From contig DIUT01000027.1 of assembly GCA_002423105.1 (NCBI GenBank), positions 145,676 to 209,675 on the forward strand: a DNA stretch of 64,000 bases, read 5' to 3'. Both the position numbers and the translations under genes were made by a program. The notes below the pieces were generated by a model that saw only the letters and a list, made by a program, of their open reading frames with translations, was not told the DNA's origin and did no database searches. Source of the stretch: Geobacter sp. UBA6151 (lineage in GTDB: Bacteria; Desulfobacterota; Desulfuromonadia; Geobacterales; Pseudopelobacteraceae). Each line of letters opens with the position of its first letter. Positions within the stretch are counted from its first letter, which is position 1. Of the stretch, positions 33,177 to 41,132 are shown piece after piece.

Positions 33177-33843
33177 GACCAGCCTCTCCAGTTTCGAACA
33201 GATTACCGCTACGTAGGGTGATGATCCGCTGATGGGTCTGTTCAATCAGCCGACGATCATGGGTTGCTACAATCACCGTGGTTCCCTTTACATTTGCTTC
33301 TTTGAAAATATTAAGAATCTGCGTCTTATTTGCTTCATCAAGGTTACCGGTCGGCTCGTCTGCCAACAGGATTCTTGGTTCATTTACCAAGGCACGGGCC
33401 AGAGCCACTCGTTGTTGTTCACCGCCGGATAATCTGGGGGGAGTCAAATTAATCTTACTCTCCATTCCCATCTGACGCAAAATATGTATGACTCTTTTTC
33501 CAATATCGACAGTACTGCATCCGGCCACTTCAAGGGTTATAGCGACATTTTCGAAAACGGTCCGGTGCTGCAATAGTTTAAAATCCTGAAACACGACCCC
33601 GACGTTGCGCCGCAGAAAAGGAATCTCGGCAGCACTAAGGCGGCTGATATTCTGACCATTCACCAACACCTGTCCACGACTGGGACACAAAGCGCCATAT
33701 ACCAGTTTCAATAGCGTCGTCTTACCGGCGCCTGACGGCCCCGTAAGAAAAACAAACTCACCCTTGGCTACCTTGAAACTGATATTCTCAAGCGCTGTCG
33801 CATCTTTTTGGTAGGCCAGCGAAACATTATGAAACTGGATCAT
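33157..33843 (-). CDS. ftsE: Cell division ATP-binding protein FtsE
   Basis: A 228-residue ABC ATPase with Walker A GPSGAGKT (35-42), signature LSGGEQQRVALARAL and Walker B ILLADEPTGNLD. The YQKDATALENISF start is typical of FtsE. With FtsX it forms the divisome complex that controls septal murein hydrolysis. ATG 33843 is preferred by family length; a GTG at 33855 would add four residues. First of the ftsE-ftsX-envC-ctpA-deacetylase operon. Confidence 0.95.
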   Translation of the reverse strand: MIQFHNVSLAYQKDATALENISFKVAKGEFVFLTGPSGAGKTTLLKLVYGALCPSRGQVLVNGQNISRLSAAEIPFLRRNVGVVFQDFKLLQHRTVFENVAITLEVAGCSTVDIGKRVIHILRQMGMESKINLTPPRLSGGEQQRVALARALVNEPRILLADEPTGNLDEANKTQILNIFKEANVKGTTVIVATHDRRLIEQTHQRIITLRSGNLFETGEAGHAEVCP

Positions 33844-33932
33844 GTAAGTCACCACATTATGCAGGAAGGGTCAAACAGTACCACCACAGACCCGGCTGGA
33901 AAACAAAGCCAAACATGTCACACTACGTAGCG

Positions 33933-34121
33933 TCAGGTTGATTTCAACAGGCCCACCACCCAAAGCCCGCCACTCATCAGCGCAGCAACTCCCCAGGTCA
34001 TGGCAGGAACAGACTTGAACTCACCCCTGGCAGGACATGACCGAAATATTCCTAAAAGGAATGAGACTACCCATACCCAAAAGAACAACACAGCAATAAC
34101 AGCCCATACATCAGCGCCCAT
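33933..34121 (-). CDS. Small two-helix membrane protein, unknown function
   Basis: The 62-residue protein begins at ATG 34121, six nt after AAGGAG, which decides against an ATG at 34139. Two hydrophobic segments (about 5-25 and 41-58) are separated by a short loop containing one Cys. The gene overlaps the end of the GT2 gene by 11 bp and is therefore likely co-translated with it. I do not recognise the family. Confidence 0.7.
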   Translation of the reverse strand: MGADVWAVIAVLFFWVWVVSFLLGIFRSCPARGEFKSVPAMTWGVAALMSGGLWVVGLLKST

Positions 34122-34842
34122 ACGACACTCCTTTACCAAACAGGCTGCCCAGCTTCAGCTTCCAAACCATGAAAATCGCCTCACGTACAATCTTCTTTGA
34201 CATTTTGGAATGCCCGGCTCGGCGGTCAATAAAAATGATCGGCACCTCACAGATGCGTACTCCGAGCTGATTGGCATGAAAATTCATCTCAATTTGAAAT
34301 GAATAACCGTCGGACCGCACACTGTCAAGGTCAATGCGCTCTATCAGCGAACGTCTGAAGCATTTGAAACCACTAGTGCAGTCCATAACCTTCAAACCGG
34401 TTATCAGCCTGGTGTAGACATTGGCGCCATAGCTCAGCATGAGGCGCCTCAAAGGCCAATTGACAACACTGATACCATGCAAATAGCGTGAACCGATAAT
34501 CAAATCATACTCTTTGCTTTTTTCAATAAACAGGGGAAGAATAGCAGGATCGTGGGAAAAATCGGCATCCATCTCAATCAGAAGGTCAGCGCCTAGTGAG
34601 ATGGCCCTCCTGAATCCATCACGATAGGCAGAGCCAAGCCCCATTTTTGCCGGGCGGTGCAAAACAGCGATACGGTCGTCGGATTTTGAAAGTTCATCCG
34701 CCAGTTTTCCGGTGCCATCAGGCGAATTGTCGTCAACAACCAGCACCCGCAAAGCTGGATGTTGCGCAAGTATCTGATCAATCAGACAACGTAGATTGTC
34801 CTGCTCATTGTAGGTGGGGATAATGACATAGGCGCTCTGCAT
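34111..34842 (-). CDS. GT2 polyprenol-phosphate mannosyltransferase-like protein
   Basis: A 243-residue family 2 glycosyltransferase of the dolichol-phosphate mannose synthase type. The N-terminal VIIPTYNEQDNL block, DDNSPDGTG, EMDADFSHDP (the DxD metal site) and GSRYLHGISVVNWPLRR are all visible. There are no C-terminal membrane helices, so it resembles the soluble DPM1 form. It probably charges undecaprenyl phosphate with a sugar for envelope glycan or protein glycosylation; the sugar cannot be told from sequence. Confidence 0.88.
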   Translation of the reverse strand: MQSAYVIIPTYNEQDNLRCLIDQILAQHPALRVLVVDDNSPDGTGKLADELSKSDDRIAVLHRPAKMGLGSAYRDGFRRAISLGADLLIEMDADFSHDPAILPLFIEKSKEYDLIIGSRYLHGISVVNWPLRRLMLSYGANVYTRLITGLKVMDCTSGFKCFRRSLIERIDLDSVRSDGYSFQIEMNFHANQLGVRICEVPIIFIDRRAGHSKMSKKIVREAIFMVWKLKLGSLFGKGVSYGR

Positions 34843-34867
34843 GACATGCCCGATCTCTGCAATAACG

Positions 34868-34893
34868 AATAAAGGGCGCCTTGGTAGCGCCCT
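34868..34893 (-). terminator. Terminator after the tRNA cluster
   Basis: On the minus strand AGGGCGC and GCGCCCT form a perfect 7-bp stem with a 7-nt loop, followed by TTTATT. It lies 13 bp beyond the tRNA-Asp 3' end and before the GT2 gene. Confidence 0.75.
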
Positions 34894-34905
34894 CTCGGAA
34901 TCAAA

Positions 34906-34982
34906 TGGCGGGGTTGACGGGGCTCGAACCCGCGACCTCCGGCGTGACAGGCCGGCACTCTAACCGACTGAGCTACAACCCC
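34906..34982 (-). tRNA. tRNA-Asp (GTC), copy 1
   Basis: A 77-nt cloverleaf with encoded CCA. Acceptor stem GGGGTTG/CAACCCC, anticodon GTC, T arm GGTTCGAGCC. The anticodon stem is CCGGC/GCCGG. It is the last tRNA of the Asp-Val-Asp cluster. Confidence 0.96.
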
Positions 34983-35056
34983 ATTACTAAACTACCTATG
35001 TTGAAAAAGAGAACTACTTCCAGCAATAAAGGGAAGTAGTTTCCCGTTTGTACTAT

Positions 35057-35132
35057 TGGTGGGTGAAGAGGGGATCGAACCCCCGACATCCAGCTTGTAA
35101 GGCTGGCGCTCTCCCAGCTGAGCTATTCACCC
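35057..35132 (-). tRNA. tRNA-Val (TAC)
   Basis: A 76-nt cloverleaf with encoded CCA; acceptor GGGTGAA/TTCACCC, anticodon stem CCAGC/GCTGG around TAC, T loop TTCGATC. It lies between the two tRNA-Asp genes. Confidence 0.96.
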
Positions 35133-35149
35133 GATTATTTCAGAAATTA

Positions 35150-35226
35150 TGGCGGGGTTGACGGGGCTCGAACCCGCGACCTCTGGCGTGACAGGCCAGC
35201 ACTCTAACCGACTGAGCTACAACCCC
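35150..35226 (-). tRNA. tRNA-Asp (GTC), copy 2
   Basis: 77 nt with encoded CCA, identical to the first tRNA-Asp except in the anticodon stem, where CTGGC/GCCAG replaces CCGGC/GCCGG: a compensated base-pair change. First tRNA of the cluster, 29 bp downstream of the HU gene. Confidence 0.96.
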
Positions 35227-35255
35227 TAAAATTGCGCAAAACTTGCATGCCTGAC

Positions 35256-35534
35256 TTACTTGCTGTTTACGGCATCCTTCAAAGCCTTACCCGGCTTGAA
35301 CTTGGGCACATTTGCTGCGGGAATAGTAATTTTTTGACCGGTCTGGGGATTCTGGCCCTTGCGAGCAGCACGCTTGCTGGTGCTGAATGTACCAAAGCCA
35401 ACCAGACTGAGCTTGTCGCCCTTTTTCAGAGCGCCGGTAACAGCAGCAATAAAACCCGCAACCGCTTTTTCAGCTTCTACCTTCTTCAGCCCGGCCTTTT
35501 CGGCGACAGCTGTAATCAACTCTGCCTTTGTCAC
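35256..35534 (-). CDS. HU-family DNA-binding protein
   Basis: A 92-residue histone-like protein with the MTKAELI start, GFGTF and the DNA-binding arm GQNPQTGQKITIPAANVPKFKPG. It dimerises and bends DNA. GTG start with AGGAGGT upstream. It precedes the Asp-Val-Asp tRNAs on the same strand and they may share a transcript. Confidence 0.96.
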   Translation of the reverse strand: MTKAELITAVAEKAGLKKVEAEKAVAGFIAAVTGALKKGDKLSLVGFGTFSTSKRAARKGQNPQTGQKITIPAANVPKFKPGKALKDAVNSK

Positions 35535-35639
35535 ATTACACCTCCTGAATTTTTGTTATTGATGATTCGTTGGATTGTTCAAAAGCGAACTCGTCTTTAC
35601 CAGATGAAGTTTAACCATGTCAAGCTAATAATTCAGTGT

Positions 35640-36899
35640 TTATGCGGCAGCAGGAACAGAATGCGGTTCATACACCAGTAACGGACGTTCTTTACTGGTA
35701 ATGACTTCCTCGTTAATCACCACTTCACGCACCGTATTCTGCGAAGGGATGTCATACATGACATCCAGCATTGCGCTCTCCAGAATAGCCCGTAGACCGC
35801 GTGCACCAGTGTTGCGTTTCAATGCTTCTCTGGCAATGGTAACCAGTGCGCCATCACTGAAGCGCAGACGCACTCCTTCCATATCCAGGAGTTTCTGATA
35901 TTGTTTGACCAGTGCGTTCTTGGGTTCTGTCAATATCTGAACCAAGGCATCCTCGTCTAGTTCAGTGAGACTGGCCAGCATTGGCAACCGTCCAATAAAC
36001 TCTGGTATATAGCCGTACTTGAGTAAATCTTCCGGGGTCACCTGCAACAACAGTTCTCCGGCTTTCTTCTCGGCCTTTTTCTTAACGTCTGCGCCAAAAC
36101 CAAGCGTCTTTTTGCCGATACGTTGCTGGATAACCGCCTCAAGCCCGGCAAACGCACCACCGCAAATAAACAGGATATTGGTGGTATCCACCTTCAGAAA
36201 CTCCTGTTGAGGATGTTTCCGGCCACCTTTCGGTGGAATGCTGGCTATAGTGCCCTCAATGATCTTCAGCAACGCCTGCTGCACCCCTTCACCAGAGACG
36301 TCACGGGTCAGGGAAGGAGATTCGGCCTTGCGGGCAATCTTATCTATCTCGTCAATGTAGACGATTCCTTTCTGAGCGCGCTCCACGTCATAATCCGCTG
36401 CCTGTAAAAGACTGAGGATGATATTCTCCACATCCTCGCCCACATAGCCAGCTTCGGTCAGGTTGGTGGCATCGGCCATGGCAAAGGGAACTTTCAGCAT
36501 CCTGGCAAGGGTCTGAGCCAGAAGCGTTTTACCGGAACCTGTGGGACCCAGAATCAGGATATTGCTTTTCTGCATCTCCACATCGCCGGGCTTGGCTGGA
36601 TGTTCAATTCGCTTATAGTGGTTGTAAACCGCAACTGACAGCACTTTCTTAGCCATATCCTGGCCAATCACATATTCGTCAAGGAATTCCTTGATCTCAT
36701 GGGGTTTCGGCAGTTTTGCCACATCAAGCCCCAAGGCATCATCCATCCGGTTTTCTTCAGCTATGATATCGTTGCACAGTTCAATGCATTCATCGCAGAT
36801 ATAGACTGCGGGCCCGGCAATCAGTTTTCTAACTTCATCCTGGCTTTTACCGCAGAAGGAACAAGTCAGATGATCACGACCGGCATCACGACGGCTCAT
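35640..36899 (-). CDS. clpX: ATP-dependent Clp protease ATP-binding subunit ClpX
   Basis: The 419-residue AAA+ unfoldase has the N-terminal zinc site (Cys13, Cys16, Cys35, Cys38), Walker A GPTGSGKT (118-125) and Walker B VYIDEID (179-185). It recognises tagged proteins and threads them into ClpP. The start overlaps the clpP stop (ATGA), the usual clpP-clpX order after tig. Confidence 0.98.
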   Translation of the reverse strand: MSRRDAGRDHLTCSFCGKSQDEVRKLIAGPAVYICDECIELCNDIIAEENRMDDALGLDVAKLPKPHEIKEFLDEYVIGQDMAKKVLSVAVYNHYKRIEHPAKPGDVEMQKSNILILGPTGSGKTLLAQTLARMLKVPFAMADATNLTEAGYVGEDVENIILSLLQAADYDVERAQKGIVYIDEIDKIARKAESPSLTRDVSGEGVQQALLKIIEGTIASIPPKGGRKHPQQEFLKVDTTNILFICGGAFAGLEAVIQQRIGKKTLGFGADVKKKAEKKAGELLLQVTPEDLLKYGYIPEFIGRLPMLASLTELDEDALVQILTEPKNALVKQYQKLLDMEGVRLRFSDGALVTIAREALKRNTGARGLRAILESAMLDVMYDIPSQNTVREVVINEEVITSKERPLLVYEPHSVPAAA

Positions 36900-37495
36900 T
36901 CGTCACCTCCCCTGTCAGGACGCCTGACCATCACGGCATCGATCAATCCATACTCCCTGGCTTCCTCCGAGGACATGAAAAAATCCCGTTCAGTATCACG
37001 TTCAATTCGCTCCACCGGTTGCCCGGAAAAACCTGCCAGAATACGGTTTAATTCCCGCTTCATACGCAGAATTTCTTCGGCCTGGATCATGATATCCGTT
37101 GCCTGGCCACGGGAACCACCTGAGGGTTGATGAATCATGATACGAGCATGGGGCAGGGCAAAACGCTTCCCCTTCTGACCGGCGGCCAGCAAAACAGCTC
37201 CCATGGATGCAGCCTGACCGATACAGATCGTTGAAACCGCTGCCTTGATATAATTCATGGTATCAAAGATCGCCATGCCGGCAGTCACGACACCACCGGG
37301 AGAATTGATATAAAGATGGATATCCTTGTCAGGATCTTCCGCCTCCAGAAATAACAGTTGGGCTATTACCAGATCAGCCACCGGATCATTGATTTCACCG
37401 CCCAGAAATACTATCCGTTCCTTCAGGAGCCGGGAGTATATGTCATAGGCCCGCTCACCGCGTCCGCTTTGTTCAACAACCATCGGTACATACAT
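36896..37495 (-). CDS. clpP: ATP-dependent Clp protease proteolytic subunit ClpP
   Basis: A 199-residue serine peptidase with catalytic triad Ser98 (GQAASMGA), His122 (IHQPSGG) and Asp171. It forms the 14-mer chamber used by ClpX. 16 bp downstream of tig and overlapping clpX. Confidence 0.98.
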   Translation of the reverse strand: MYVPMVVEQSGRGERAYDIYSRLLKERIVFLGGEINDPVADLVIAQLLFLEAEDPDKDIHLYINSPGGVVTAGMAIFDTMNYIKAAVSTICIGQAASMGAVLLAAGQKGKRFALPHARIMIHQPSGGSRGQATDIMIQAEEILRMKRELNRILAGFSGQPVERIERDTERDFFMSSEEAREYGLIDAVMVRRPDRGGDE

Positions 37496-37511
37496 GGGTT
37501 ACAGACTCCTG

Positions 37512-38831
37512 TTACTCTTCAACAACTGCATTCAAATCGGCAGCATCAACTTCGGAAATTACCGCATGTTCCAACAAAAACTCAATCGCCTTGTCTTCTT
37601 TGATCTCGGCGATCAGCGAGTTGTGGGCATTTTGTTGCCCAGCATAGAATTCGCGCACCCGGGCAAGCAACGCTTCATTGCCGTCGGCTATCTTGTTATA
37701 GCGCTTTTCCAAGTCTTCGTCGACTACCACAATATTTTCCTGCTCGACCAGAGCCATTACCAGCAGTCCGCCCTTTACTTTCTGGGTAGCCTCAGGCCAG
37801 AAACGCTCACGGAAACCGTTTTCATCCAGACCCATCATTTCCAGCGAAAGGTTCTGACTCTTCATGCGTTTTTTGAGGTTTTCCAGCATGAAATCTGTCT
37901 GACGGCGGACCATTGAATCAGGCACTTCCAACGGATTTTTCTCAACCAGGGAATCAATTATCCGCACCTTGAGATCAGTGTTGATCCGTTCCTGCATCTG
38001 CTGTTCCCTGATCTCAGCCAGCTTGGTACGCATCTCAGCCAATGTCTCAAACTCGCCAAACTGTTGAGCGAAATCATCATCAAGTTCCGGCAGCTCCTTT
38101 TTCTTCATTTCCTTCAGTGTTACCGTAAAGGTACCGGTTTTACCGGTCAGTTCCTTGTTGGGATGGCTTTCCGGCAAAGTAACCTGAATTTCCTTAGTCT
38201 GACCAACAGCCATGCCGGTCAGACCTTCTTCAAGACCGGCCAGCAGTCCACCCTTGCCCAGCTCGATCTGAGCGTCTTGGCCATTGGAATCTTCTTCCGG
38301 ATGCTCCGGCACTGCAAATGTGTAATCAACAGTCAGCACCATACCGGTTTCAGCAACGCCATCTTCCACCGGCACCAATTGCGCCATATTCTCACGCATC
38401 CGCTCGACTTCAGCATCAACCGCAGTTTCCTCGGCAACATAGCGCTCTTTTTTTACTGCAAGCCCCATATAATCTTTCAACAAAATTTTGGGCATGATCT
38501 CAATGAGAGCAGAATATTTGAACGGAACGCCCTCTTCGACCGGTGACATCTCCTCAATCAGCGGGGCGTCAACCGGCTCTATTTTATGGTCATCAAGAGC
38601 CGGAAAGAGCGTCTGTTCGTACAGACGGCGCATAACTTCATCCTGCATGGCAGCACGATAAAACTTCTTGATCATGGCCAGCGGTGCCTTGCCTTTGCGA
38701 AATCCCGAAAGAGTCGCCTTCTTCTGAATTCCCGCAAAAGTCCGGTCAATCTCTGCAACAACCCGCTCAGCAGGTACTTCCACATGCACCTTGCGCTTGA
38801 CCGCGCTGATCTCTTCTACCTGAACCTGCAT
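37512..38831 (-). CDS. tig: Trigger factor (ribosome-associated chaperone, PPIase)
   Basis: The 439-residue protein has the ribosome-binding loop GFRKGKAPLAMIKKFY near residues 44-59, a central FKBP-like domain (about 155-245, GMVLTVDYTF, ELGKGGLLAGLEEGL) and a C-terminal helical chaperone domain. It binds nascent chains at the ribosome exit. ATG 38831 is chosen because GAGGAA lies five nt upstream; the GTG at 38834 would be too close. Heads the tig-clpP-clpX operon. Confidence 0.96.
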   Translation of the reverse strand: MQVQVEEISAVKRKVHVEVPAERVVAEIDRTFAGIQKKATLSGFRKGKAPLAMIKKFYRAAMQDEVMRRLYEQTLFPALDDHKIEPVDAPLIEEMSPVEEGVPFKYSALIEIMPKILLKDYMGLAVKKERYVAEETAVDAEVERMRENMAQLVPVEDGVAETGMVLTVDYTFAVPEHPEEDSNGQDAQIELGKGGLLAGLEEGLTGMAVGQTKEIQVTLPESHPNKELTGKTGTFTVTLKEMKKKELPELDDDFAQQFGEFETLAEMRTKLAEIREQQMQERINTDLKVRIIDSLVEKNPLEVPDSMVRRQTDFMLENLKKRMKSQNLSLEMMGLDENGFRERFWPEATQKVKGGLLVMALVEQENIVVVDEDLEKRYNKIADGNEALLARVREFYAGQQNAHNSLIAEIKEDKAIEFLLEHAVISEVDAADLNAVVEE

Positions 38832-38868
38832 CACTGTTCCTCACTTGGAATGGAATTTTACGCATGAA

Positions 38869-38953
38869 TGGTGCGAGAGAGGAGACTTGAACTCCTATAC
38901 CTTGCGGTGCCAGATCCTAAGTCTGGTGCGTCTGCCAATTCCGCCACTCTCGC
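38869..38953 (-). tRNA. tRNA-Leu (TAG)
   Basis: An 85-nt class II tRNA with encoded CCA, acceptor GCGAGAG/CTCTCGC, anticodon stem CCAGA/TCTGG around TAG, and a long variable arm. It lies between fabI and tig. Confidence 0.96.
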
Positions 38954-39020
38954 AAATGAAAAACGAATTGTTAAAATTAGTGAAATCGACGTGATTCGTC
39001 AAGAAAAAACGAGAAAAATT

Positions 39021-39788
39021 CTATATTCCGGTAATATTGTATCCTGCATCAACATAATGAATTTCGCCGGTTACACCTGAAGCCAGATCACTGCAGAGAT
39101 ACAGGGCTGACTTTGCCACATCTTCCTGGCTGATATTGCGATGCAACGGCGCCCGCTCTTCGACAGTGGAAAGAATCTGGTTAAAACCCGCCACTCCGGC
39201 GGCAGCCAGTGTTTTGATCGGGCCGGCTGAAACAGCATTGACCCGTACTCCGTCAGCGCCCATACCAGCAGCCAGGTAACGCACCGAAGCCTCAAGAGCG
39301 GCCTTTGCCACCCCCATGACATTGTAGTTGGGAAAAACCTTTTCTGCACCATAATAACTCATGGCCAATGCCGCTGCATTACGTCCTGTCATCAATGGCT
39401 GAGCCTCTTTCAACAGCGCGATGAATGAATAAGCACTGACATCAAGGGCCGTGGAAAAACCGTGACGGGTGGTGGAAAGAATGCTTCCCTTCAGCTCTTC
39501 CTTGTCGGCAAAGGCCACGGAGTGTATCAGAATATCAAGGCCGCCCCACCGCTTGCGAATATCAGACATCAAGCCTGCAATATCTTCATCATGGGTGACG
39601 TTGCAGGGCATAACTGCCGCCTGGATCGAATCCGCCAAGGGGCGCACACGCTTTTCTATAGCTTCTCCAGCGTAAGTCAGCAGCAGATCTGCTCCTTCAG
39701 CATGAAATAACCGGGCAATGGCCCAAGCTATGCTTTTTTCGTTTGCCACTCCCAGTACGACAACCTTTTTTCCGTCAAGCAGTCCCAT
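39021..39788 (-). CDS. fabI: Enoyl-[acyl-carrier-protein] reductase (NADH)
   Basis: A 255-residue SDR enzyme that does the last reduction of each fatty-acid elongation round. The FabI signature Y-x6-K is at Tyr155 and Lys162, with Tyr145/Tyr146 nearby; the N terminus shows GVANEKSIAWAIA. ATG 39788 is preferred (GAGGAGGG 5 nt upstream) over an upstream ATG at 39803. It overlaps the preceding small gene by 14 bp and lies apart from the main fab operon. Confidence 0.95.
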   Translation of the reverse strand: MGLLDGKKVVVLGVANEKSIAWAIARLFHAEGADLLLTYAGEAIEKRVRPLADSIQAAVMPCNVTHDEDIAGLMSDIRKRWGGLDILIHSVAFADKEELKGSILSTTRHGFSTALDVSAYSFIALLKEAQPLMTGRNAAALAMSYYGAEKVFPNYNVMGVAKAALEASVRYLAAGMGADGVRVNAVSAGPIKTLAAAGVAGFNQILSTVEERAPLHRNISQEDVAKSALYLCSDLASGVTGEIHYVDAGYNITGI

Positions 39789-40029
39789 CTGATCCCTCCT
39801 CATCCAGTTTCAGCAGGGTATGCGCAGGGTAAACCGAAGAAGGGGGTACCACCTTCTCCAGACGTTTTTCCAGAGAAGTCATACGAAGAGTCAACTCCTC
39901 CAGCGCCTTCTGTGATGCAACCAGACGGTTGCGCATGGAAAACAGAAGAATCGGTAGACTCAGCCAAACCGCAGCCAATAGCAGTCCCAACGGAATAGCC
40001 ATAATCATGAGTCCACCGGCAAGCTCCAA
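39775..40029 (-). CDS. Small membrane protein with coiled-coil tail, unknown function
   Basis: 84 residues: one hydrophobic segment (about 6-32) followed by a heptad-like stretch (about 36-62) and a polar tail. TTG start supported by GGGGAG six nt upstream. The end overlaps the fabI start by 14 bp, so it is probably translated with fabI. Family not recognised. Confidence 0.65.
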   Translation of the reverse strand: MELAGGLMIMAIPLGLLLAAVWLSLPILLFSMRNRLVASQKALEELTLRMTSLEKRLEKVVPPSSVYPAHTLLKLDEEGSDGTA

Positions 40030-40131
40030 TGCAATCTCCCCGTGCCACGTTGAATTGCTGTGCCTATACCATACCTGCTCTCAAATGGCAAACAACCAAA
40101 AGTCTGTGAAACAGGGATAAAAATATGCTAT

Positions 40132-40788
40132 ATGATTTCACCTATGCAACGGCTGATAGCAATTAACTCCCCCCTTTTTCTGTCCGGCCCCCAATTGGAT
40201 GAACTGCCATCCTGGCAGTCAGTGTTTGGGAACGACAACCCCTTGGTATTGGAAATCGGCTGTGGTGTCGGCGATTTTGCAGTACAAATGGCACAACAAC
40301 ACCCTGAGTGGAACTTCATCGCCCTGGACTTTTACAATAAAGGCTGCCTGAAAAGCTGTAGCCGGGCAGAACGATATGGACTGACCAATATACGCGTTGT
40401 AAGGGATGAAGCACGTTCCTTTGTCCGGCGCTGTATTGCGCCGCATTCGCTACGCGCCCTGTACATAAATTGTCCCGACCCGTGGCCCAAACGCTATCAG
40501 AGGAAACGACGCCTGGTCAATCAGGAGTTCATCTCCTTCATTGCAACCTATATGAACCCGGGAGCAGATTTCTATTTTGCCACCGATTTTGACGATTACG
40601 GGATTGATGTGGCTCAGGTAATGGCAACACAGCCCGGATTTGCCAATGTACTAACGCCTGACCTCTGGCGACACGACCTTGAAGGGTATCCACGAAGCAA
40701 ATACATGCTCAAGTTCATGGCTGAAGGAAAAGCTATCTATTTCGTCCATTACCGGACTTTGACCGGTAGAAAGGGAGGATGCGCGTGA
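40132..40788 (+). CDS. trmB: tRNA (guanine-N7-)-methyltransferase
   Basis: TrmB methylates G46 of tRNAs with SAM. The SAM-binding LEIGCGVGDF block, the NCPDPWPKRYQRKRRLV motif with its conserved Asp, and TDFDDYG mark the family. Start is uncertain: ATG 40132 or 40144 (the latter gives MQRLIAINSP), neither with a good ribosome site, so a leaderless or weakly translated message is possible. The stop overlaps the next gene (GTGA). Confidence 0.9.
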   Translation: MISPMQRLIAINSPLFLSGPQLDELPSWQSVFGNDNPLVLEIGCGVGDFAVQMAQQHPEWNFIALDFYNKGCLKSCSRAERYGLTNIRVVRDEARSFVRRCIAPHSLRALYINCPDPWPKRYQRKRRLVNQEFISFIATYMNPGADFYFATDFDDYGIDVAQVMATQPGFANVLTPDLWRHDLEGYPRSKYMLKFMAEGKAIYFVHYRTLTGRKGGCA

Positions 40789-41132
40789 GTGAACAGGATA
40801 CTCCCCGTACTGTCAATATCTTCAAACCGCTGAAAGGGGTAATGGCGAAAGAAGTGCGGCTGATAGCAATTCTACTGACGCCGTGTCTACTGGCGGTATT
40901 CGTCTCCCAGATCGGCATACTACTGCTTGCAAAATCGGATCAAGGGATACTGCTGGCTGAATTCATTTTTTTCAACCTGCCGATCCATTACTGGTTTTCG
41001 GGACAGTTCATGCCACTCTGGTTCATTCTGGTGGGTATCGCCTTCAACCTCTGGATGGATCACAATGAAAACCGTCATATGGAAGCGATCCGTTACCGGG
41101 CCAAAGGACGCAGCAAAGGGGAGATGGAATGA
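40785..41132 (+). CDS. Solute:sodium symporter small subunit (DUF4212-like)
   Basis: A 115-residue protein with two membrane helices (about 26-48 and 60-90) and the FFNLPIHYWFSGQF and FNLWMDHNE motifs I associate with the DUF4212 small subunits that pair with VC_2705-type SSS symporters. GTG 40785 is favoured because GGGAGG lies six nt upstream; an ATG at 40779 would touch it. It overlaps both neighbours by 4 bp, so the transporter subunits are made together. Confidence 0.85.
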   Translation: MSEQDTPRTVNIFKPLKGVMAKEVRLIAILLTPCLLAVFVSQIGILLLAKSDQGILLAEFIFFNLPIHYWFSGQFMPLWFILVGIAFNLWMDHNENRHMEAIRYRAKGRSKGEME

